Below are positions 18,441 through 27,629 of a stretch of DNA of 64,000 bases, in pieces. Position numbers and translations under genes: made by a program. The DNA is from Curtobacterium salicis (GTDB taxonomy: Bacteria > Actinomycetota > Actinomycetes > Actinomycetales > Microbacteriaceae): the NCBI RefSeq assembly GCF_011759505.1, contig NZ_JAAOYO010000003.1:248001-312000 (forward strand), given 5' to 3'. Each line of letters opens with the position of its first letter. The first letter of the stretch is position 1. The notes below the pieces were generated by a model. The model worked only from the letters and a program-made list of their open reading frames with translations. It was not told the DNA's origin and did no database searches.

Positions 18441-19238
18441 TCAGTCCTCGGGCAGCGGCGGGACGAACCACGGCGGGAACACGGCGACGCGCGGCGCGGG
18501 CCCGCCCTGCTCGGCGAACACGGCCTTCACCTGCTGGCGGACCCGGTCGTTCGGCACACCCACCAGGGCGACCGCGGACATCGGCACCCGCGGGCCGGCG
18601 AGCAGCTCGACACCGCGCATCGACGGGTCGGTGATGTCGGTCCGACGGAGCAGGTTGGTGGCGGCATCCGGTCCGACCGCGAAGCGCACGTCCGGGTCGT
18701 CGGCGTCGGTGTCGGCCAGGATCACGGACGCACCGAACGCGGTCGTGGGGACGACGAGCACGACGAACTCGGTCGCTCGCGTGCGGCGGGCGGCATCGGA
18801 CCAGCGGTCCTCCTCCGCGCCGGAACGGAGCTCGTCCCAGCGCCCGGCATCGGGCGAGAGGGTGAACGGCACGTGCCCGGCCACGCTGGAACCGTCGGGG
18901 GCCGTGGCCGCACCACGCGCCTCCCGGGTGGCTGCCGAGCTGACGTCCACCGCCGGCTTCGCCTGGTCGGACGCGAGGATCGCGCCCTCCGCGACGATGG
19001 CGGCGAGGTTGTCGATGTGTGTGACGTGGTGCGCGCGCAGCGCACCGAAGTCACGGGTCGCCGGCAGTACCTGCTCGGGGACCTTGCCGCCCGGCGTCGA
19101 CGGGGTGGACCGCAGCGACGTCGTCACACGCGTCCGACGCGGCGTCGGGGTCTTGATGATGTCCTCCGGATCACGCTGCCGTGGGGAGCAGATGTCGCAG
19201 AGTTCGATGGGGAAACCGTGGATGCACTCGTCGGTCAC
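18441..19238 (-). CDS. DarT-like (DUF4433) ADP-ribosyltransferase, no partner antitoxin
   Basis: DarT enzymes ADP-ribosylate thymidine in single-stranded DNA and act as toxins or phage-defence effectors, normally held in check by the macrodomain protein DarG. The 265-residue protein shows the family blocks HHVTHIDNLAAIVAEGAI (70-87), a TREARG Arg region (104-109), HVPFTLSP (122-129) and GVELLAGPRVP (209-219), where Glu211 aligns with the catalytic Glu. The N-terminus adds a putative zinc knuckle (Cys5, His7, Cys14, Cys17). The GTG at 19238 has AAGGA ten bases upstream. No DarG-like gene is adjacent, so it may be inactive, attenuated or differently controlled. The assignment rests on motif recall. 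Confidence 0.7.
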   Translation of the reverse strand: MTDECIHGFPIELCDICSPRQRDPEDIIKTPTPRRTRVTTSLRSTPSTPGGKVPEQVLPATRDFGALRAHHVTHIDNLAAIVAEGAILASDQAKPAVDVSSAATREARGAATAPDGSSVAGHVPFTLSPDAGRWDELRSGAEEDRWSDAARRTRATEFVVLVVPTTAFGASVILADTDADDPDVRFAVGPDAATNLLRRTDITDPSMRGVELLAGPRVPMSAVALVGVPNDRVRQQVKAVFAEQGGPAPRVAVFPPWFVPPLPED

Positions 19239-19336
19239 GACTGATGGGTCCTTCCGTGCCTCGTGGGGTGGGCGGGCACGACCACCAACGCTACGTCATC
19301 CCGGAACGCCCCACGACCGATCGTCAGCTCACCGCG

Positions 19337-20314
19337 TCACTGCCGGTAGAGCAGAGCCCTGACTTCGGACTCGGCTGCGTGGAGTCGTTCCGGGTCGATC
19401 GTCTCGCCGTGTTCGTACGCATCGAGCAGCCTGGGGTCGATGTAACTCTGTCTGGCGACGGTCGGTGTGTTGCCCAGGACCTCGCTGGCCGCCTTCACCG
19501 CGTGCGAGATCGCCTTCTTCCGCTTCGCCTGGCTCGACAGCACGCCCGTCTCGGCCAGGTCGACGGCCGCCGCGACCGTCCCGTGCAGGGTCCGGAAGTC
19601 CTTCGCCGTGAAGTCCTCCCCCGCACGCTCCTTCACGTACGCGTTGATGTCCTCGGCCGTGACCGGCTCCCACTCGTCGCCTCGTCGCTCACGGAACGAG
19701 AGCAGGCGGGCGTTGGGACCCCGGCGCTTCATGCCGACGAGGACCCGCGCCAGGTCCGCGTCGTGGATGGTGGAGGACCACGCCTGGTGGCTCTTGCCGG
19801 GGAACTCGAGCTCGATGTCGTCCCCGGAGATGTGCGCGTGGGTACAGAGGAGGGTCGACAGGCCATGGCTGCCGTGCTCGGTGGCGTAGCGCTCCGAACC
19901 GACGCGCAGCGACCCCTGGTCGAGCATCCGGAACGCGGCTGCCAGTGCGCGGCGACGGTCAGGCTCCGGCCGGCGGAGGTCCTGCGTCACCATCCGCCGG
20001 GCTCCCGGCAGGGACTCTGCGAGCGCGAGCGCGCGGTCGTACTTGATCTTGTCCATCCGGTCGCGCCAGGACGGGTGGTACATGTACTGCCGACGTCCCG
20101 CACCGTCGATGCCCGTGGCGAGGATGTGCCCGTTCTCGTACGGTGAGATCCACACGTCGTCCCAAGCAGGAGGGATCACGAGGTCCTCGAGCCGCTTCCG
20201 GACCTCCGGGTCGGTCACCGTGGTGCCATGGGGGTCGCGGTAGGTGAAGCCCTTCCCGCTCCGGATGCGGTGGTACCCACGACCCTTGGTCGAGGAGCGG
20301 CGAAGACGTGTCAC
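19337..20314 (-). CDS. DNA topoisomerase IB (poxvirus/eukaryote type)
   Basis: Bacterial topoisomerase IB relaxes supercoils through a 3'-phosphotyrosine intermediate. The N-terminal domain (RRSSTKGRGYHRIRSGKGFTY, then VIPPAWDDVWISPYENGHILATGID) and the catalytic domain (RMLDQGSLRVGSERYA, FTAKDFRTLHGT) are clear. The active-site Tyr is the one in ARQSYIDPRLLDAYEHG near the C-terminus. The frame is open to 20446. I chose the GTG at 20314 because homologues begin close to this point; an 8-bp hairpin lies just in front of it. It reads in the same direction as tuf, beyond the tuf terminator. Confidence 0.88.
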   Translation of the reverse strand: MTRLRRSSTKGRGYHRIRSGKGFTYRDPHGTTVTDPEVRKRLEDLVIPPAWDDVWISPYENGHILATGIDGAGRRQYMYHPSWRDRMDKIKYDRALALAESLPGARRMVTQDLRRPEPDRRRALAAAFRMLDQGSLRVGSERYATEHGSHGLSTLLCTHAHISGDDIELEFPGKSHQAWSSTIHDADLARVLVGMKRRGPNARLLSFRERRGDEWEPVTAEDINAYVKERAGEDFTAKDFRTLHGTVAAAVDLAETGVLSSQAKRKKAISHAVKAASEVLGNTPTVARQSYIDPRLLDAYEHGETIDPERLHAAESEVRALLYRQ

Positions 20315-20316
20315 GT

Positions 20317-20338
20317 CCCCGATGCAACACCATCGGGG
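20317..20338 (-). repeat. Hairpin covering the topoisomerase IB ribosome-binding region
   Basis: Arms 20317-20324 and 20331-20338 are a perfect 8-bp inverted repeat with a 6-base loop. On the minus strand the 3' arm contains the only SD-like GGGGA, two bases from the GTG start, so folding would block translation if that start is right. Confidence 0.5.
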
Positions 20339-20403
20339 CTGCCTGACGGAGCAGGAACGTCCCCCGGTGCGCGTGGTGGACCACCGTCCTCGGGACAGAC
20401 GAA

Positions 20404-20435
20404 AGCGGGGCCGGACCCGAAGGTCCGACCCCGCT
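20404..20435 (-). terminator. Terminator of the str operon (after tuf)
   Basis: On the minus strand a 14-bp stem with one G-U pair is closed by a TTCG tetraloop and followed by TTTCGTCT. It starts 18 bases after the tuf stop. Confidence 0.85.
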
Positions 20436-20452
20436 GACGCAGGCAACCGGAG

Positions 20453-21640
20453 TTACTTGATGATCTTCTCGACCGTGCCGGCGCCGACCGTACGACCACC
20501 CTCACGGATGGCGAAGCGGAGGCCCTCTTCCATGGCGATCGGCTGGATCAGCTCGACCGTCATGGCGACCGTGTCACCGGGCATGACCATCTCGGTGCCC
20601 TCGGGCAGCGTGATGACGCCGGTGACGTCGGTGGTGCGGAAGTAGAACTGCGGACGGTAGTTCGCGTAGAACGGGTTGTGACGACCGCCCTCTTCCTTGT
20701 TCAGGATGTACGCGTTCGCGGTGAACTCGGTGTGCGGCGTGACCGAACCCGGCTTCACGACGACCTGGCCGCGCTCGACGTCTTCGCGCTTGAGGCCACG
20801 GATGAGCAGACCGGTGTTGTCACCGGCGACTGCCTTGTCCAGCAGCTTGCGGAACATCTCGATGCCCGTGACCGTGGTCTTCTGGGTCGCCTTGATGCCG
20901 ACGATCTCGACCTCGGAGTTGAGGTCCAGCTCGCCACGCTCGACGCGACCGGTGACGACGGTGCCACGACCGGTGATCGTGAAGACGTCCTCGATCGGCA
21001 TCAGGAACGGCTGGTCGGTGGCGCGCACCGGGTCCGGAACGCTCTCGTCGACGGCGGCCATCAGGTCCTGGACGGACTTGACCCACTTCTCGTCGCCCTC
21101 GAGCGCCTTGAGCGCCGAGACCTGCACGACGGGTGCGTCCTCGTCGAACTCCTGCGAGCCGAGGAGCTCGCGGACCTCGAGCTCGACGAGCTCCAGGATC
21201 TCCTCGTCGTCCACCATGTCGGCCTTGTTCAGCGCGACGACGATGTACGGGACGCCGACCTGGCGGGCGAGCAGCACGTGCTCACGCGTCTGGGGCATCG
21301 GGCCGTCGGTGGCGGCGACCACGAGGATCGCGCCGTCCATCTGGGCCGCACCGGTGATCATGTTCTTCACGTAGTCAGCGTGACCAGGAGCGTCGACGTG
21401 CGCGTAGTGGCGCTTCTCCGTCTGGTACTCGACGTGCGAGATGTTGATCGTGATGCCGCGCTGGCGCTCTTCGGGAGCGTTGTCGATCTGCGCGAAGTCG
21501 CGGGCCTCGTTGAGGTCCGGGTACTGGTCGTGCAGAACCTTGGTGATCGCCGCCGTGAGCGTGGTCTTGCCGTGGTCGACGTGACCGATGGTTCCGATGT
21601 TGACGTGCGGCTTGGTCCGCTCGAACTTGGCCTTGGCCAC
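20453..21640 (-). CDS. tuf: Elongation factor Tu
   Basis: EF-Tu (395 residues) brings aminoacyl-tRNA to the ribosome as a GTPase. The G domain contains [35 protein letters not shown] and NKADMVDD. The barrel domains follow, ending with [20 protein letters not shown]. The GTG at 21640 has a strong AGGAGG site. It follows fusA by 149 bases, with an AT-rich patch that may hold an extra promoter for tuf. Confidence 0.98.
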   Translation of the reverse strand: MAKAKFERTKPHVNIGTIGHVDHGKTTLTAAITKVLHDQYPDLNEARDFAQIDNAPEERQRGITINISHVEYQTEKRHYAHVDAPGHADYVKNMITGAAQMDGAILVVAATDGPMPQTREHVLLARQVGVPYIVVALNKADMVDDEEILELVELEVRELLGSQEFDEDAPVVQVSALKALEGDEKWVKSVQDLMAAVDESVPDPVRATDQPFLMPIEDVFTITGRGTVVTGRVERGELDLNSEVEIVGIKATQKTTVTGIEMFRKLLDKAVAGDNTGLLIRGLKREDVERGQVVVKPGSVTPHTEFTANAYILNKEEGGRHNPFYANYRPQFYFRTTDVTGVITLPEGTEMVMPGDTVAMTVELIQPIAMEEGLRFAIREGGRTVGAGTVEKIIK

Positions 21641-21727
21641 TGTGGGTCCTCCTCAGGACTCGGGTGCGTCGCCCCCGACAGGACCTTGGTCGGCCCTGCG
21701 CTGTTGGCGCGCGGTGTGTGTGTCTCT

Positions 21728-21733
21728 ACTTTA
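21728..21733 (-). promoter_or_regulatory. Possible -10 of a tuf-specific promoter
   Basis: TAAAGT on the minus strand lies in the only AT-rich patch of the 149-base fusA-tuf gap, 88 bases before the tuf start. I see no convincing -35, so this is a weak call. Extra transcription of tuf relative to the rest of the operon would be expected biologically. Confidence 0.3.
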
Positions 21734-21789
21734 CTTGGTGGCGAGGGGCCCGTCGCCGGGCACCCTCGCCTGGGGATGACGCGGGAGCG

Positions 21790-23907
21790 TCAGGCCCCGG
21801 TGCTCTTCTGGATGATCTCGTCAGCCACGTTGCGCGGGACCTCGTTGTAGGTCTCGAACACCATGGAGAAGACAGCACGACCAGAGGTCTTGGAGCGCAG
21901 GTCGCCCACGTAGCCGAACATCTCGGACAGCGGGACGCTTGCACGGACCACCTTGACGCCGGAAGCATCCGTCATCTCGGAGATCTGGCCACGACGCGAG
22001 TTCAGGTCGCCGATGACGTCGCCCATGTACTCCTCGGGCGTACGGACCTCGACGGCCATGATCGGCTCGAGGAGCACGGGACCGGCCTTGCGGGCGGCTT
22101 CCTTGTACGCGATCGAGCCGGCGATCTTGAACGCCATCTCGGACGAGTCGACGTCGTGCGCCGCGCCGTCCTTGAGGGTCGCCTTGACACCGACGGTCGG
22201 GAAGCCGGCGAGCACGCCGACCTGCATCGCGTCCTGGATGCCGGCGTCGACCGAGGGGATGTACTCGCGGGGGACGCGACCACCGGTCACGCCGTTCACG
22301 AACTCGTACACCTTCTCGGCGGTGACGGGCATCGGCTCGAGCGCGATCTGCACCTTGGCGAACTGACCGGAACCACCGGTCTGCTTCTTGTGGGTGTAGT
22401 CGTAGCGCTCGACGACCTTGGTCAGGGTCTCGCGGTAGGCCACCTGCGGCTTACCGACGTTCGCCTCGACCTTGAACTCGCGCTTCATGCGGTCGACGAG
22501 GATGTCGAGGTGGAGCTCGCCCATGCCCTTGATCGTCGTCTGACCGGTCTCGGCGTTCTGCTCGACGCGGAACGTCGGGTCTTCTTCAGCGAGCTTCTGG
22601 ATGGCGACGGAGAGCTTCTCCTGGTCGGCCTTCGTGTTCGGCTCGATGGCGACCTCGATGACCGGCTCCGGGAACGTCATCGACTCGAGGACGACCTGGT
22701 TCGACGGGTCGCACAGGGTGTCACCCGTGGTCGTGTCCTTGAGGCCGATGACCGCGTAGATGTGACCGGCGGTCACCGAGTCGACCGGGTTCTCCTTGTT
22801 GGAGTGCATCTGGAAGATCTTGCCGATGCGCTCCTTCTTGCCCTTGGTCGAGTTGATGACCTGGGCACCGGAGTCGATGTGACCGGAGTACACGCGGACG
22901 TAGGTGAGGCGACCGAAGAACGGGTGCACCGCGACCTTGAACGCGAGCGCCGAGAAGGGCTCGGACGACTCCGGCTTGCGGATGATCTCCTTCTCTTCGT
23001 CCTTGACGTCGTGGCCGATCATCGGCGGGACGTCGAGGGGCGACGGGAGGTAGTCGATGACCGCGTCGAGCATCGGCTGCACGCCACGGTTCTTGAACGC
23101 CGAGCCACAGAGGATCGGGTAGAGCGTGCTGCTCACCGTGAGGGCACGGATGGCCGCCTTGATCTCGGCGACCGAGAAGTCGGTGTCACCGTCGAGGAAG
23201 CGCTCCATGAGGACGTCGTCCGCCTCGGCCACGCGCTCGATGAGCTTCTCGCGGTACTCGGCGGCACGGTCGGCCAGGTCGGCCGGGATCTCCTCGATGG
23301 TGTACTTCGCACCCATCTCGACGTCACCCTTGGCGTCACCGCGCCACGTCAGTGCACGCATCTCGACCAGGTCGACGATGCCCTCGAAGGAGCTCTCGGA
23401 ACCGATCGGCAGCTGGAGCACGAGGGGCTCCGCGCCGAGGCGGTTCACGATGGTGTCGACGGTGTAGTAGAAGTCGGCACCGAGCTTGTCCATCTTGTTG
23501 ACGAAGCAGATGCGCGGGACGTTGTACTTGTCCGCCTGACGCCACACGGTCTCGGACTGGGGCTCGACGCCCTCCTTGCCGTCGAAGACGGCGACCGCAC
23601 CGTCGAGGACGCGGAGCGAACGCTCCACCTCGACCGTGAAGTCCACGTGACCCGGGGTGTCGATGATGTTGATCTGGTTGTTGTCCCAGAAGCAGGTGGT
23701 GGCGGCCGACGTGATCGTGATGCCGCGTTCCTGCTCCTGCGCCATCCAGTCCATCGTGGCAGCGCCGTCGTGGACCTCACCGATCTTGTGCGTGATGCCC
23801 GTGTAGAACAGGATGCGCTCGGTCGTCGTGGTCTTGCCGGCATCGATGTGCGCCATGATGCCGATGTTGCGGACCTTGTTCAGGTCGGTGAGCACGTCCT
23901 GTGCCAC
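21790..23907 (-). CDS. fusA: Elongation factor G
   Basis: EF-G (705 residues) drives translocation. The GTPase blocks [60 protein letters not shown] and [12 protein letters not shown] open the protein, and domains II-V follow with [23 protein letters not shown] near the end. The frame is open to 23976. I chose the GTG at 23907, which gives [16 protein letters not shown] and has a GGAGGA site four bases upstream. Confidence 0.97.
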   Translation of the reverse strand: MAQDVLTDLNKVRNIGIMAHIDAGKTTTTERILFYTGITHKIGEVHDGAATMDWMAQEQERGITITSAATTCFWDNNQINIIDTPGHVDFTVEVERSLRVLDGAVAVFDGKEGVEPQSETVWRQADKYNVPRICFVNKMDKLGADFYYTVDTIVNRLGAEPLVLQLPIGSESSFEGIVDLVEMRALTWRGDAKGDVEMGAKYTIEEIPADLADRAAEYREKLIERVAEADDVLMERFLDGDTDFSVAEIKAAIRALTVSSTLYPILCGSAFKNRGVQPMLDAVIDYLPSPLDVPPMIGHDVKDEEKEIIRKPESSEPFSALAFKVAVHPFFGRLTYVRVYSGHIDSGAQVINSTKGKKERIGKIFQMHSNKENPVDSVTAGHIYAVIGLKDTTTGDTLCDPSNQVVLESMTFPEPVIEVAIEPNTKADQEKLSVAIQKLAEEDPTFRVEQNAETGQTTIKGMGELHLDILVDRMKREFKVEANVGKPQVAYRETLTKVVERYDYTHKKQTGGSGQFAKVQIALEPMPVTAEKVYEFVNGVTGGRVPREYIPSVDAGIQDAMQVGVLAGFPTVGVKATLKDGAAHDVDSSEMAFKIAGSIAYKEAARKAGPVLLEPIMAVEVRTPEEYMGDVIGDLNSRRGQISEMTDASGVKVVRASVPLSEMFGYVGDLRSKTSGRAVFSMVFETYNEVPRNVADEIIQKSTGA

Positions 23908-23994
23908 AGGTTCCTCCGGGAGAGTTGTAGGAGAGGGTGGCGGCCGTCCGGGTGCCTGGGCTCTTGGCCGAGGCACCCGGACGGTGCCGGATGA

Positions 23995-24465
23995 CTACCA
24001 GCGGTAGTGCGCGAAGGCCTTGTTCGACTCGGCCATCTTGTGGGTGTCCTCGCGGCGCTTGACCGCGGCACCGAGACCGTTCGACGCGTCGAGGATCTCG
24101 TTCATGAGACGCTCGGTCATCGTCTTCTCGCGACGGCCCTTGGCGTACGAGGTGAGCCAGCGGAGCGCGAGGGTGTTCGCGCGGTGCGGCTTGACCTCGA
24201 CCGGGACCTGGTAGGTCGAGCCACCGACGCGGCGGCTCCGGACCTCGAGGGTCGGACGGACGTTGTCGAGCGCCTTCTTCAGCGTGACGACGGCGTCCTG
24301 GCCGTTCTTCGACGAGACACCTTCGAGCGCGTCGTAGACGATGCGCTCGGCGAGGCCCTTCTTGCCGTCGAGGAGGATCTTGTTGACGAGCTGGCTGACG
24401 ACGGGAGCGCCGTAGACCGGATCGGCGACGACGGGACGCTTCGGGGCGGGACCCTTACGAGGCAT
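23995..24465 (-). CDS. rpsG: 30S ribosomal protein S7
   Basis: S7 (156 residues) starts assembly of the 30S head. [19 protein letters not shown], then [24 protein letters not shown] and the C-terminal [20 protein letters not shown] are standard. It begins five bases after rpsL in the str operon. Confidence 0.97.
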   Translation of the reverse strand: MPRKGPAPKRPVVADPVYGAPVVSQLVNKILLDGKKGLAERIVYDALEGVSSKNGQDAVVTLKKALDNVRPTLEVRSRRVGGSTYQVPVEVKPHRANTLALRWLTSYAKGRREKTMTERLMNEILDASNGLGAAVKRREDTHKMAESNKAFAHYRW

Positions 24466-24470
24466 CTAAC

Positions 24471-24839
24471 TCAACCCTTCTTCGCACCGTAGCGGCTACG
24501 AGCCTGCTTACGGTTCTTGACGGCCTGGGTGTCCAGGGCACCGCGGATGATCTTGTAGCGCACACCCGGGAGGTCCTTCACACGACCGCCGCGGACGAGC
24601 ACCATCGAGTGCTCCTGCAGGTTGTGGCCCTCACCGGGGATGTAGGCCGTGACCTCGGTGCCGTTGGAGAGCTTGACACGAGCGACCTTGCGCAGTGCCG
24701 AGTTCGGCTTCTTCGGGGTGGTGGTGTAGACGCGGGTGCACACGCCACGCTGCTGGGGGTTCGCCTTCAGTGCCGGCGCCTTGGTCTTGACGACCTTCGG
24801 CGTACGACCCTTGCGAACGAGCTGCTGGATGGTAGGCAA
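24471..24839 (-). CDS. rpsL: 30S ribosomal protein S12
   Basis: S12 (122 residues) governs decoding accuracy at the A site. The start codon is TTG at 24839 with AGGAG five bases upstream, giving [12 protein letters not shown]. Lys43 (in [12 protein letters not shown]) and Lys88 (in GGRVKDLPG) are the wild-type residues whose substitution causes streptomycin resistance, so nothing here suggests resistance. It is the first gene of the str operon. Confidence 0.97.
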   Translation of the reverse strand: MPTIQQLVRKGRTPKVVKTKAPALKANPQQRGVCTRVYTTTPKKPNSALRKVARVKLSNGTEVTAYIPGEGHNLQEHSMVLVRGGRVKDLPGVRYKIIRGALDTQAVKNRKQARSRYGAKKG

Positions 24840-25003
24840 CTGTTCTCCTGGTTCTTCGCTCGTGCTCTCTGGCCGACGCGGTCCGCCGGCTTCCTCATCC
24901 CACGCGGACCAACGCCTGACGGCGGAGGGAGATGGGGGATGGAGTGATCAGGAGGCCGTGGGCCTGCAGGATCTGGGCGCGCCCGAAGGCGCACACCCAG
25001 GAG

Positions 25004-25032
25004 AGCCTAGCCGTCGTGACGGGCGAAATCAA
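25004..25032 (-). promoter_or_regulatory. Promoter of the str operon
   Basis: On the minus strand TTGATT (25027-25032) and TAGGCT (25004-25009) are 17 bases apart. The implied leader is about 155 bases and contains a small GCGCC/GGCGC hairpin with a TTCG loop near 24980-24993. This gap (24840-25088) holds no gene. Confidence 0.75.
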
Positions 25033-25088
25033 TCCGTGGTAGGCCCGTCGGCGCCTGTCCGCTCAGGGCGAGACCCCGCGTCACCGTG

Positions 25089-26303
25089 TCACGAACCGGA
25101 GTCGCTCTGCCCGTTGGCGACGGCCGGCACGAACGTCGCACCGTCCGCACCGAACGTCGTGATCCAGCCGGAGGCGTTGACGTCGATCGGACCGGCGGTC
25201 GCCGTGCCCTGGCCCGTCGGTCCGGAGAACCTGGCGGTGAAGGTCGCCGAGCCGGGCGAACGGGTCTGGACGGCCCAGCCCTTCGACGCCCAGCCACCGA
25301 TCACCACGGACGGTCGGGCGCCGAGCGTCCACTTCTGGTCCGTCCACGTGCTCGCCGGGTCCTCGCCCGAGGCGGAGAAGCTGCAGCCGGCCGGGGCAGG
25401 CAGCGCCGACGCGACGCAGCCGTCGACCCATGCGTCCACGGCCGCGGACGCCGCCCGCGACCCGGCGTCGGTCAGCGTCGTCGTGACCACGACCGGCGTG
25501 GCGGGAGCGCCGAAGCCGGGCACCGCGGCGCGGGTGTCCTCCGCCGTGAACCACTCGCCACCGCTGAGGTGCACGCCGTAGGACCCCGGGAAGGCCCGCA
25601 GTTCTGCCGCGCCGCCGGCGTCGGTCCGCACGTCCGCACCCGCGACCTGGACGGTGCTGCGGGGCGGCCCCTGCACCGCGACCTGGACGGAGCCGAGCGC
25701 CGGCGGCCGCAGGGACCACACCGGGAAGACCCCCCAGTCGGTCCCGGTGCGCTCGAGCTCGAACGTCGCGGGGACGCCCCGACCGGCCTGGGTGACCACC
25801 GCGCGGACGACGGCACGGTCCGACCCCTGCTCGACCGATGTGATCCGGTGCGCCGTGATCCTGTCCCCGGCACGCGCGTACACCGCATCCGTGAGCAGGA
25901 CGTCGTCGTGCCCCCGGTGGATGCCCGCGGTCTCGAGGGCGTCGGCGAGGTGTCCGTCCTCGACGTCCCGGAGGAACGACTGCACGGGGCGTTCCGCCGA
26001 GTGGTCGTCCGATCCGGTCGTCCACCCGATGCCGGCAACCACGAGCAGGAGCACCGACGCGGTGATGCCAGCCACCAGTCCGACGACCGCCGTCCGGCGC
26101 CGCGGGCGACGACGCGAGGTCGCATCGCGGCCGGGAGCGGTGCCGACCGTCGCGGTCATCGCCGGCGGGAGTCCGCGATCGCCGTGCAGCGAGTCCGCGT
26201 CCGGCACCGACTCCCAACCGGGCGCGCGGTCAGCTCCGTCGGTCATCGGTCCCCCACTTCCGAACACGAGTTCAGCTCGATCACGCGCAGGCGTGTCGGT
26301 CAC
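25089..26303 (-). CDS. Membrane-anchored protein of unknown function
   Basis: I do not recognise this 404-residue protein. It has a cytosolic N-terminus of about 70 residues ending in an Arg-rich stretch (SRRRPRRR), one membrane span at about 71-94 and a long Ala/Gly/Thr-rich outer part of some 305 residues. The outer part resembles a small NTF2-like region (PVQSFLRDVEDGHLADALE) followed by beta-rich repeats and a domain with two Cys (VDGCVASALPAPAGCSF) that could pair. The GTG at 26303 has AGGGA upstream; an ATG at 26246 is a possible alternative. It reads in the same direction as the str operon but lies upstream of that promoter. Confidence 0.8.
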   Translation of the reverse strand: MTDTPARDRAELVFGSGGPMTDGADRAPGWESVPDADSLHGDRGLPPAMTATVGTAPGRDATSRRRPRRRTAVVGLVAGITASVLLLVVAGIGWTTGSDDHSAERPVQSFLRDVEDGHLADALETAGIHRGHDDVLLTDAVYARAGDRITAHRITSVEQGSDRAVVRAVVTQAGRGVPATFELERTGTDWGVFPVWSLRPPALGSVQVAVQGPPRSTVQVAGADVRTDAGGAAELRAFPGSYGVHLSGGEWFTAEDTRAAVPGFGAPATPVVVTTTLTDAGSRAASAAVDAWVDGCVASALPAPAGCSFSASGEDPASTWTDQKWTLGARPSVVIGGWASKGWAVQTRSPGSATFTARFSGPTGQGTATAGPIDVNASGWITTFGADGATFVPAVANGQSDSGS

Positions 26304-26354
26304 GCGTGTCCCTGGGATGGTACCGGCCGGGGCGGGGGCGACCCGCGCCTCCCG

Positions 26355-26810
26355 TCAGTCCTGTGGACGGACCGGCGGCTGCTGCGGTGTCTGTGGATGC
26401 GTCGCCTGCCACCGCACCGCGGAGATGCCGGCGACGACGGTCAGCAGCGCGACGACGACCGCGCCGACCACGAACGGGCTGAGGGAGTACCCGGCGGGGA
26501 AGACGAGCAGCTCAGCGGCGTCCGAGCGCACCAGCGCGTAGCCGACCGCACCCACGCCGAGCATCACGAGGTACGTCGTCGCGGCGGCGACCAGGCCGGT
26601 GACTCCGGGGTTGCCCTCGCGCGCGCCCATCGCGGTGGCGAGGAACACCACGATCGCTGCGCCGACGACCATCGCAGGACCGAGGTACGGGGTCGCGTCG
26701 GGCTGACGGATCGCCTCGACGTCGGCGAGCAGCGCTTCGAAGCCCGCCACGGCGATGACGAGCGCGATGAAGAGGACGGACGTCATCGTCGCCACGAACC
26801 ACCGGGACAT
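26355..26810 (-). CDS. Small integral membrane protein, four predicted spans
   Basis: This 151-residue protein has hydrophobic segments at about 6-26, 43-60, 70-96 and 108-130, with a hydrophilic Gln/Pro tail. I do not recognise a family with confidence. The ATG at 26810 lacks a Shine-Dalgarno sequence but has TACGAT six bases upstream, suggesting a leaderless message. It ends 51 bases before the 404-residue protein starts. Confidence 0.8.
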   Translation of the reverse strand: MSRWFVATMTSVLFIALVIAVAGFEALLADVEAIRQPDATPYLGPAMVVGAAIVVFLATAMGAREGNPGVTGLVAAATTYLVMLGVGAVGYALVRSDAAELLVFPAGYSLSPFVVGAVVVALLTVVAGISAVRWQATHPQTPQQPPVRPQD

Positions 26811-26816
26811 GCGCCG

Positions 26817-26822
26817 ATCGTA
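26817..26822 (-). promoter_or_regulatory. -10 element of a leaderless promoter
   Basis: TACGAT on the minus strand ends six bases before the ATG at 26810, and there is no ribosome binding site. Confidence 0.55.
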
Positions 26823-26852
26823 GCGCTCCCCCTCTGACGGGCGGCGGCGGGA

Positions 26853-27455
26853 CTACGGGGCGTCGGCGCGTTCCGGCTCGGCGGCGGTGTCCAGACGCTG
26901 CTGTGTGGCGTGCTGCTGCGTCGCGTGTTGCTGTGTGGCGTGCTGCTCGGCGGCGGCACGCACCAGCGCGAGCGCGATGGTCGCGGTGATGACGGGCACG
27001 GTCTCCGTCATCGGCGCGGGGGCGTCCGCGGCCGCTCCGGACACGTCCTGGAGGCTCGGTGCCGGTTCCACGGTTCCGGCTGTGTCGGCCTCGTCAGGCT
27101 TCGCCGTGACGGTCTCGTGGTCGCGCAGCGCCGGGCCGACCACCGGAAGGACCGCGGTCGTGGTCGGAGGCTCGATGTGCCCACTTGACAGGACGGCGGG
27201 CTCGTCCGGACGGCGGCGACGTCCGAGCATCCGCACCAGGACGACCGCCGCGACGCCCGCCCAGATCGCGTTGACGATCGTCGACGGCACGGCGTGGTGC
27301 GCGGCGACGTTCACGGCCACGGACACGCCTCCGACGAGGTTGACGAGCTGGTAGACGGGCCCGTTCGGGAGCTTCCCGAGCGAGAAGAGCAGGTAACCTG
27401 CCAAAACGGTTACAGCTCCGAACCAGCCGAGGAACTCGATGACACCGACGAACAC
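26853..27455 (-). CDS. Membrane protein of the CBU_0592-like type with repeat tail
   Basis: The first 75 residues hold two or three membrane spans with the pattern EFLGWFGAVTVLAGYLLFSLGKL, then PVYQLVNLVGGVSVAVNVAAHHA, resembling small membrane proteins annotated CBU_0592-like in other bacteria (recalled, function unknown). A Pro/Ala/Thr-rich cytosolic tail follows, ending in three copies of a QHATQ unit. The start is a GTG at 27455 with GGAG six bases upstream. The 174-base gap between it and the pilus cluster shows no gene. Confidence 0.72.
   Translation of the reverse strand: MFVGVIEFLGWFGAVTVLAGYLLFSLGKLPNGPVYQLVNLVGGVSVAVNVAAHHAVPSTIVNAIWAGVAAVVLVRMLGRRRRPDEPAVLSSGHIEPPTTTAVLPVVGPALRDHETVTAKPDEADTAGTVEPAPSLQDVSGAAADAPAPMTETVPVITATIALALVRAAAEQHATQQHATQQHATQQRLDTAAEPERADAP
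26898..26942 (-). repeat. Three tandem 15-bp units inside the membrane protein tail
   Basis: Units at 26898-26912, 26913-26927 and 26928-26942 differ at up to three positions and encode the QHATQ repeats. A 15-base unit keeps the frame, so copy number could vary without breaking the gene. Confidence 0.8.
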
Positions 27456-27629
27456 GCGCGACTCCGGGCACGACGAGGAGCCCCCGTTTCGAGGGGCGTC
27501 CGAGAGGGAGATGGGCGGCCGCGAGCGCGGGCCCGAGCAGCATCGTAGGCGGCTCCGACGGCGCGACGGAAGTGCGAGCGGCGTGGCGGGGTGGCCCCGG
27601 TGCGGGGGTGGTGGGGACGGTCCGTCCGG

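Noticed and set aside
18428-19336. A DarG antitoxin beside the DarT-like gene
   Set aside because: Both flanks were read; there is only a terminator on one side and a 98-base gap on the other.
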